64,000 nt of DNA, taken from Pomphorhynchus laevis (taxonomy: Eukaryota; Acanthocephala; Palaeacanthocephala; Echinorhynchida; Pomphorhynchidae). Both the position numbers and the translations under genes were made by a program. Positions 55,875 through 64,000 of the stretch are shown one piece after another (positions within the stretch are counted from its first letter, which is position 1; every line of letters begins with the position of its first letter). The notes under the pieces are model-generated. The model did not search any database, was not told where the DNA came from, and worked only from the letters and a program-made list of their open reading frames with translations. Location: positions 1-64,000 of the forward strand of contig WNNJ02003152.1 of the NCBI GenBank assembly GCA_012934845.2, read 5' to 3'.

Positions 55875-56606
55875 AACCTCGTTTAGGAACCTTGTGTAAA
55901 CTCATGACCTCCTTTAGTATCTTTTTTATATTCATTACCAACACTCGAGCTACTTCAATATTCTGCGGTGTTTTAGCTTATAACCCAAATTTTTCCTAAT
56001 GCTTAACTATCTTTTCTGCACTTACAAGACTTTCGTCAAAAATATTGCCATCTATGTGAATCAGTACCACACTTCATAACCTCGTTTTCAGAAAGAACAT
56101 ATTTAAGTATTTGCGTCAATTGATATTAATTGTTTTATAGGTCGTTTGAGTGCTGTCATATCCTTGCTTATTATTTTCGGTGGGCGTTGGTTTCTTAGTT
56201 TTGTTGTTTAAATTCACAATTATATCATTCTGTTGCTTTGAATTGACGTTTTTTCATTGATAAGAGATTCATTGATTAGTGCGAACTTAGTAGGTGGTAT
56301 GACCTCCTCATTTCTGGTACTTGTTTGGTCATGAGTTGAATTTATCTCGGATAGTAGTGTAGTTGATGCTCTTTAATCGCTGTGATTTATCGTCTGGTGG
56401 CCAAATCGAATGTTAAAACAGTTGCTTCTATTTCATCGTAATAGTCAATTCTCGTGTAATTCTGTTTTGATTGTAGGATTTCGATATGTATCACAAGGGG
56501 ATACGCCTGTGATCGACGCATCAAGTTTGATTCATGAGCAGGACATGAAATAATCTAATCAGGGATTAAATAGCAATTACTGGATTTTCTAGACAATCTA
56601 GACATT
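55875..56606 (-). mobile_element. Ty3/gypsy fossil segment, duplicated
   Basis: About 710 bp nearly identical to 58857-59567 and homologous to 54121-54560. It contains the pol tail region of the same gypsy family. It is flanked by a 75-bp direct repeat. Broken. Confidence 0.75.
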
Positions 56607-56930
56607 AATTATTTTTTATAGAAATTAATTTTTATTTGAAATTTTAATAATAAATTTTATCGTTTTTAATAAAGATTGTATAAAATCACATTAATTATTT
56701 ATTATTTAAAATTATTTATCATTATTTTTTGTTTATATATGGTATAAAATCAGTTGTCTCAGTTAGCTGATCTGATATAAACATATAAATTGACATGTTG
56801 AGAAATGAACAAAATGATACGCAAAAAGCTGCTTCAACAAACAATAGATGGTTATTATACATATTCATTCACACATCAATGATGCATATAATGACAAGCC
56901 AACAAAACATAACATCAAAGTTTGGCGGTT
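56607..56930. other. AT-rich spacer
   Basis: Starts with the second 75-bp edge copy; nothing else recognised. Confidence 0.4.
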
Positions 56931-58856
56931 AATGACCGTTGCTTGCATGCTCACAACATCTCATTTCCCTTACCAATTTGACTCGGACTGAAATCTTCAT
57001 GTGGTATTCGAGGTCTCCTTTGAATCCTTGTACCTCTTCCGACATGAATACGTTGTTCGTCTGTTCCTGCTTGTAAATCTAGAATTTCCTCAATTATCTC
57101 TCGCGGACTCGTTTCTTTCATGGAAAACAGATAATCGTTGGACAAGCAGTCTACTCCTTTTCCTGACTATCACCTACTTCGTTCCCATTGCTGCCTTCTG
57201 TTCTTAGATTTGCCTCCTTTGCATAAATATTTGTTGTATCTACCATCTTACCTGTTTCGTTATTCAGTATTACGTCTTTCTCTATCTTGTCCGTATTTTG
57301 TTTTGTCTTACTCGATGTGTCTTCTTCTAGACGCGTTCTAAGGTGACTGCCATGTACCAGACGTGTTGTATCTTTTTCAGTTGTGATCTCATAAGATACA
57401 AAACCATTCCATTTCAGTATTGTTCCCCGTTTCCATTGTCGCCCAAAATTGTCGTAATATCAAATATAATCGTGCTGGTCATAACTCCAAAATGTTGACC
57501 ATTTATTATAACGATTCTCTCTCTTTTGATTTTGCTCACTTCCCGTTTTGTTACCGAGGGTCTCAAATTATCAAATAAATGTGGTAGACGTTGGCAAATT
57601 ATGAGTTCAGATAAAGATTTCCCTGTCGACGAATGCTCCGTATTTATATATGTTGCTAGAAATTCATACAGTTTATAATCATTATAGTCGCTCAGTCCAC
57701 GTAATGCCCGATTTTGAACGTATAACAAATAAAATGGGGCCCATTATCATTTGCGATTGATTTTGGAGTTCCCCAACGAGTGAATGCTTCCGTTAAACGA
57801 TTAATAAATGCGCCGGTTGGCCATGTATCGGCCTTCCATACCTCTGTCCATTTAGTAAGGGCGTCTACTAGTACTAAATACGTTTATCCGTTGGCAGATC
57901 CAGCAAAAACCATATGTATTCGTTATCATGGTTCTAGTGGTATATCTCACGTACATAACGGCTGATGTTTCTCTTGTGGTCGGTATGCTTGGCATTTAAT
58001 GCACTTGCAAATATATTTTTCGATATCTCGGTCCATTGTCTCCTTAAAATACATTGTGACGACTTAGATGTGTCATAGCTAATATCATTGGATGACCTGT
58101 ATACATGACTCTTAGTACTTGTGATTGTAGACGCACAGATATAACAATACGTTAAGGCCACATCAGAAATCCTGATTCATCGCACAATTTATCTTTTCTT
58201 GAGATAAATGTAGATCGAACATGTTTCGTCCTATAGGCCATCCTGAAATCAATAGCTTTCTAATTTGCTGTAGCTAGACGTCTTTTATTGTTTCTTCTCT
58301 TATCGTTTTTACGAACACTTCCATGCATTAGGTCTTCATTTGAATCTGCTTCATGTCATCGTTCTTTTCACAAATTTGCTCAGACGTATTTAGAAGTTTT
58401 GATAATGAATCAGAATAACAATTGTTCTTTCCTCTGATGTATTTGCCGTACTGACAGTCGCACAAATATAATGCCTATCTGGTCATGCGGTTATTCATCA
58501 TCCGACCCAAATCTTGGTCCATTCTGAAAATGCATGCTAATTAGTGATCTGTGATCCGTCCATTTTGTGAATTTTCGACCATGCAAATACAAGTGGAAAC
58601 GTTTCACACAATGTACAATCGCCAACGCTTCTTTGTCAATCGTAGAATAACGCTTCTCTGTTGATGAGAGCACTCGAGAAGTGAACATACTGGGTGTAAA
58701 AGTTTTTAAGTCGCTCCAATTTCCCAACGCTTCCCCGACTTTGACATTACTTGCATCACAAGTTAACTAACTCTTTGTTCGGATTGAGATAGTACAGTGT
58801 TTGAGGGTTTGCCAAAACAACTTTCGCCCTTTTGTGAACTTCGTTTGGGAACCTCG
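56930..58856 (-). mobile_element. Second Ty3/gypsy lineage, fossil
   Basis: From right to left on the minus strand: RT end and RNase H (KRYSTIDKEALAIVHCVKRF in 58491-58727), integrase zinc-binding and core remnants (57400-58160), and a pol C-terminus (GRGTRIQRRPRIPHEDF, about 57000). It differs clearly from the flanking family. Broken, many breaks. LTRs were not identified. Confidence 0.75.
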
Positions 58857-61800
58857 TGTAAACTCATGACCTCCTTTAGTATCTTTTTTATATTCATTAC
58901 CAACACTCGAGCTACTTCAATATTCTGCGGTGTTTTAGCTTATAACCCAAATTTTTCCTAATGCTTAACTATCTTTTCTGCACTTACAAGACTTTCGTCA
59001 AAAATATTGCCATCTATGTGAATCAGTACCACACTTCATAACCTCGTTTTCAGAAAGAACATATTTAAGTATTTGCGTCAATTGATATTAATTGTTTTAT
59101 AGGTCGTTTGAGTGCTGTCATATCCTTGCTTATTATTTTCGGTGGGCGTTGGTTTCTTAGTTTTGTTGTTTAAATTCACAATTATATCATTCTGTTGCTT
59201 TGAATTGACGTTTTTTCATTGATAAGAGATTCATTGATTAGTGCGAACTTAGTAGGTGGTATGACCTCCTCATTTCTGGTACTTGTTTGGTCATGAGTTG
59301 AATTTATCTCGGATAGTAGTGTAGTTGATGTTCTTTAATCGCTCAGTGATTTATCGTCTGGTGGCCAAATCGGATGTTAAAACAGTTGCTTCTATTTCAT
59401 CGTAATAGTCAATTCTCGTGTAATTCTGTTTTGATTGTAGGATTTCGACATGTATCACAAGGGGATACGCCTGTGATCGACGCATCAAGTTTGATTCATG
59501 AGCAGGACATGAAATAATCTAATCAGGGATTAAATAGCAATTACTGGATTTTCTAGACAAACTAGACATTCAATATTGTGAAGTAGAGTTGGTTGACGTG
59601 GATGACAGTGTGTGAATTAGGTGCAGTGCATTATTCAGTACCAATTTCCGTCTAGAATTGAGAAGACGCTTAGATTATAGGACAAGCTGAATGGTTTTCA
59701 ATGTCACATCATTAACTCTCGCATTCTCCGTTTCCGATGGGGTGATATGGAGATGAATGAGTATGATCTTTCTATTACGTTATAAAAAGTCACGTAGATT
59801 ATTCGACATGAAGTAGTTTCTTCGTCTGAATGAACAGCTTTTGGCGCTTCAAAAAGAGAAACTAGATTTTGTATGCAGTTAATGACTTTTTTGATGACGT
59901 GTTCTTACATGGATATACGAAAAGATAACGAGAGTACTCGTCTACAATTACTGATGTGATTATATCACTATTAATACATGGCTTAAGATCAATAAAGTTA
60001 ATTGATAAGCTTTTGAACGGTTTTCCAGCGAAAATTAGTTGAGATTGATTATGTCTGAAATTTAGGTTTTAGCTAAGCGCAAGTCTGGCACTCTATGGAA
60101 ACTGCGAACATCACTTAACGATTATGGTAGGTTCATTTGCTTTACGAAGTGATTTATACGAGTTATTCCGGGATGAGATAACGAAATATGCAGGTATTTT
60201 AATGAGGGTTTAGTGTCATCGCTTGTGGAGCGAGATAGAGCGTCTGCGGCAGTGTTTGTCTTTGCTATGTGTTATCGTATATCATATTAATAATTCGAAA
60301 GTCACTAATTTCCTGCGAGTAAGCTTGTCATTTTTGATTCGATATTTGGTTAGTGATTCTATAAGAAGAAAGCGATTGGTTGCTGATCTGGTTAAATTGT
60401 GAATTTTCGGCGTATTACTAGATCTGTATATTCTAGCTGATTCAACAAAAGCTGAGGTCTTACGTTCTTTCGAAGGATGTAATTTCTCAGTTTTGTTTTG
60501 TGTTATCGAGAAGAAATCCACTGGTTTACTTTCATTGAGATAAGATAGCGACTAGTGCTATTCTTGATGCATCTATTTCGGTAGTAAAGGGTTGATGGTC
60601 GTGGATAGCATATAGAGATGCATGAGCAATTTTGGACTTTATATGAACCGACAGGTAGTTTGTGTTTTATTTAGAAGAAAATTTTCAACATATTAGGAAT
60701 GAACGGATAGCTTCTGAATATCGAGGTATACATTGACATAACTGATAACATCCCGATTAGACGTTTCAGTGATTTTAGTGACGTTGTAGGAGGGAAGTCA
60801 ATGAGTGGCTGCAATCATTCGGGATCCGGCTGAATTTTTTATCATGGATAAGGTAACTTAGATATGTTCGTTTGGATAGGGAGTACGAACACTTTTTGTG
60901 ATTTAATTTTATTTTGTATTTATCAAGTATTGCACAAAATGCGGCCAAGTTTCTATAGTGCTCCATTTTATTTGTACCTGTGACAACGATATCATCGACA
61001 TAAGCGAAGGTTACACTTATATGACAAGTTGAAATGCGGCTACGTAATTAGTAAGGGCGAATCGAAAAATTTTAAAGTGGTGGAATTGGTCATTCGCCTC
61101 AAAAGCCATATAGACTTTTGCTTCTTTACTGTTCAATGTTAGTAGGCGAATTCTGTCTAGTTTAGAGAAATATCGGTACCTTGATAATTGCTTAATGAGG
61201 CCATTGATATTTGGCATTGGAAAAGCATCAGGATAGGTAAATTGGTTGATAGTTTTCGAGTAGTCAACTATCATGTTACGTTTACCCATGGATTTCACGA
61301 CGAAAACATGCACATGCCATGTTGCGCTCGTCATTCTTGTTTGATGTAGTCATGACCTGGTTTTGATTGGTTGTTTGATTTTGTTGAAATTAGATGAATA
61401 TCGCTAGATTGATTGCTAAAGATGTGGTGAGGGTCGACATTTAGATGGCCTAGAGAGCACAGGTCTAATGTATGCTTTGTTCTGTCTCCGTATAGGAATG
61501 TCGTTTTCGTATTTATTTTCATGAATTTTTAATCAAGTATGAGTGGTGGACATAAGTTAGACAATACTAGGATATTTTGTTCTTGGTACGATATATCTCC
61601 AATTTGCATGTTAACATAAGTGGCTAACGATTGTTTTTTGGTAGGCATGAGCTAGGTTTATGGTATATGTTAATTAATACATCTTGAGCTTAAGGTGATC
61701 TCGTGTAGCTGTTGACATAAAGTTACTTAAACTGCCACTATCAACGAGAGCTAAGATTAATGCAAATTGAAATAATTTACATCTTTAGACGGACAGTTCG

Positions 61801-62570
61801 ATCGATAATGTGACTGTCTTCAATAGAATTAGCATCTCGCATCGTTGATCTGACTTGGTTGAATGATTTTTGATACGTGAACGGCCTGATAGTCAGGATT
61901 TTCTTTAGTAATGTTATTGTTTGAGTTATTTGAGTTATGGCGAATAATTAATTTGCTATATGAGTAAGCTGTATTTATTTTTGCGGCTCTGTATGCGTCG
62001 TTTCCATTGTTCGAGCTATGTTAACCACCATTTCGAGCGTCAGTGACTTCTATACTAAGATTGTTTGTCTAATAAGAGGATCCTTCAGGCCAGCAATGAA
62101 GGCCTCTCTAATTGATTCATCAGCTAGTACTTTCGCTGAGGCATCATTAAAATCACAGTATTCAGATAATATGTTGAATTGACGGATATAATCATTAATG
62201 ATTTCGTTATAACCTTAATTTCTAGTAGACATGCGATTTCCAGCATGGATAATGTTTGTGCTTTAAGGAATGTTTCGGTCAGGATCCCATTCGCTTCTTT
62301 GTATTTTGTGCGCTCTGCAATTAGCTCATATACTTTTGTCGATACGAAGTTGATAAGTAGATGCAGCTTGTTAAGAGGACGAGAGGCATTGAGGATAAAC
62401 ATATTATCGAGACATTTCTTGAAAGTTCGTATAAAGTCCTTTTCATTAGCTGATGTTGTTTCATATTTATTTTCGAACTTGCTCGCACTAAGCATCAAAT
62501 CAATTAATTGAGTACACTTTATTGAATAAAATGTTGAGAAATAAGGCTCAGAAAAGTACAACTTATCTTA
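58857..62570 (-). mobile_element. Ty3/gypsy fossil, most complete copy
   Basis: Minus-strand order: gag-like region (62124-62561), a probable protease region (about 61550-61900), RT (61017-61334 with MIVDYSKTINQFTYPDAFP, and 60775-60966), RNase H (about 60280-60600), integrase and pol tail (59000-60200). It belongs to the family at 1-850, 53960-55330 and 55875-56606. Broken, many breaks, no LTR pair seen, old. Confidence 0.75.
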
Positions 62571-62870
62571 GAGAATACTACAGATGGCTTTATTCAGAGT
62601 TTCATTTTTTGAAATTATTGAAGCAGCAATGTGTTAATGACTATCAGATAGAGCTTTTATATTATGCAACTGTATGCTCTACTCTATACATACCTTATCC
62701 AATGTAGGAAGACATTCCTTAAAATTAATAAGCCGCTTTACGTATCCATAAATTAGTCCAGCAAATTAGCGGATAGAATATAGAGCCGCTTGAAAGTTTT
62801 TGATAAAATATAGAACTGATTGAAAGTTCTATGCACAAACTTTTAAAAATCAAATGGTTTTAATCCTTCG
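62560..62870 (+). mobile_element. LINE RT thumb fragment (copy before gene at 63795)
   Basis: Text LLKQQCVNDYQIELLYYATV at about 62610-62670. Collinear partner of 21590-21960. Confidence 0.55.
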
Positions 62871-63772
62871 TATTTGTCTGAATTTCATGATCACAGCATG
62901 CAGGGATTCAAATAACGATAAGTACTGAGAAAAATACGATTTCAAGTAAACAACAAAGTTGCGGAAATTATTACATTTTAGTTGGAATTAAATCACAACT
63001 ACGCATTTTAATTAATTTGAAAGCATATTTTGCATAATTAGTATATATAAAATTTCAGGTGATGTAGTTTCGATACCCGTGATCAATCGCAAAAATGTAA
63101 ATCCATGCATTGATAATATTTGCTTTCCTCTAAGACTGATAAGACTTTAAAGCATTGGTAATGTTAGGCTAAATTATTGAACAATGTCGTAAATTTGAAA
63201 TTAAAGTACATTTATTTCGACAATTCGTTTAAGATATAATTGATTTTAGCGTATTGAATCATTCTTGCTTTTTGTTAATTAAGACAATAATTATCAAGCC
63301 GTTCAAATTAGATAAATCTTTTAGACTGTTAATATAAAGTATTATGATTTATCAAAGGCCATAAGTGTTTGCTGATTTCAAAAGAACCATCAAATATTGT
63401 TGTAAAAATGTATAAACTACTTCTAGAAACGAATAATATCGGTAAATATTAGTAAAGAATACGAAGTATCATAAATTATCCAAGTCTACAGTTTATAAGA
63501 TCAATAGGTGTTGGATAATACAGTACACGAAAGAACACAACTTGAAATTATGTATTTTGCTCAAAATTTTGCATAGGACAAAATCTCAATAAAAGTATAT
63601 AGTAGAAACTATTAGTTTTAAGTATCATTTTTTAAAAACTTATCATTTTATAACTTATTTATCATTTTCTTATTTACTTATCATTTACTTGTCATTTAAC
63701 TTATTTATCATTTACATTAACTTATCATTTTAAAACTTATCATTTTTTAAAAACTTAGCATTTATCTGTTCT
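62870..63772 (+). repeat. Conserved noncoding leader of the 63795 gene
   Basis: Direct-repeat partner of 21960-22769. Longer near its end because of a local expansion of ACTTATCATTTA-like 12-bp units (63630-63765), present as only one or two units in the other copy. Confidence 0.65.
63630..63765 (+). repeat. 12-bp tandem expansion upstream of gene
   Basis: About ten irregular units around AACTTATCATTT. Confidence 0.75.
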
Positions 63773-63783
63773 TACTTTTTTAG
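63766..63783 (+). promoter_or_regulatory. 3' splice acceptor before ATG
   Basis: CTGTTCTTACTTTTTTAG ends 11 nt before the ATG and matches the acceptor ahead of the 22792 gene. Confidence 0.55.
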
Positions 63784-63794
63784 AAAAAAGTATC

Positions 63795-64000
63795 ATGTAT
63801 GCAATGATGGTGATTGCCGATGACATTGGACGACTTATTAGTGGTAGTCATGAATTTTCCAGTTTATTTCCTGCGAAAATAAAGAGAGAAATACATCTTG
63901 ATCGAATTGATAAAGAACTTCGGATTTCTAATCAAAAGCACGAATACATAAAAAAGCTAAAACAATTATGCCAGGAAATAGAAATTTCAATTAAGAAACT
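63795..64000 (+). CDS. Paralogue of the 22792 coiled-coil protein, runs off the window
   Basis: The first 68 codons are open to the window end. MYAMMVIADDIGRLISG aligns with residues 17 onward of the 22792 protein (MHEMVAMTDDIGHVFGR). Shared positions include DDIG, EFS, the P-x-x-IK-x-E block, I-x-x-EL and a HE-x-IK block. It lacks the 16-17 residue N-terminal extension of its relative. Helical, charged and Lys-rich, no signal peptide. The C-terminus is not visible. Confidence 0.6.
   Translation, partial: MYAMMVIADDIGRLISGSHEFSSLFPAKIKREIHLDRIDKELRISNQKHEYIKKLKQLCQEIEISIKK

Overview
The window is AT-rich eukaryotic DNA, very probably from a trematode flatworm (schistosome-like). I infer this from four things. 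There are candidate introns of only 26-31 bp. The retroelement mix is CR1-like and L2-like LINEs, LINE-like elements with a restriction-like endonuclease, Penelope-like elements and Ty3/gypsy fossils. A fold-back carries a schistosome-type hammerhead ribozyme core. Small genes have a splice acceptor 10-15 nt before the ATG. The species cannot be fixed from the sequence. I saw no rRNA or tRNA gene and no bacterial-type operon.

Layout. Positions 1-9126 and 45163-54806 are the two arms of a large inverted duplication about 36 kb apart. Parts are about 99% identical and others about 90-95%, by eye. Each arm carries a Ty3/gypsy integrase fossil, a LINE RT fragment, two recurring blocks (here called A and B), a 183-bp fold-back element and a LINE endonuclease fragment. 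The left arm alone has a ~2.9 kb insert (3561-6425) holding a Penelope-like element. The right arm alone has a 3.4 kb retroelement (46193-49595) with a 13-bp target-site duplication. Between the arms, 9.1-21.5 kb is packed with CR1-like LINEs, the best at 15.8-19.95 kb, and with retroelement endonuclease fragments. 21.6-23.3 kb holds a small coiled-coil gene. 24-28.3 kb is a LINE inside a LINE inside block A. 30.9-31.3 kb is two (TA)n arrays around a palindrome. 33.3-35.3 kb is an L2-like LINE with a 669-codon open frame. 36-36.5 kb is a chimeric Penelope-derived ORF. 37.9-38.8 and 44.5-45.4 kb are a direct repeat containing a candidate three-exon mini-gene. 41.2-43.2 kb holds a two-exon small gene followed by a 15-bp minisatellite. 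Right of the arms, 53.9-62.6 kb is layered Ty3/gypsy fossils on the minus strand, and 62.6-64 kb repeats the 21.6-23 kb gene segment and runs off the window.

Host content is thin: the small coiled-coil gene at 22792, its paralogue at 63795, the two-exon gene at 41205, and the tentative mini-gene pair at 38165/44789. The most unusual signals concern these. The paralogues at 22792 and 63795 keep upstream noncoding DNA at roughly 90% identity while their proteins have diverged strongly. The 15-bp minisatellite behind the 41205 gene reads as a pentapeptide-repeat (A/S-N-L-x-x) protein, and a small degenerate array of the same motif lies behind the 22792 gene. Percentages are estimates by eye, not computed alignments.
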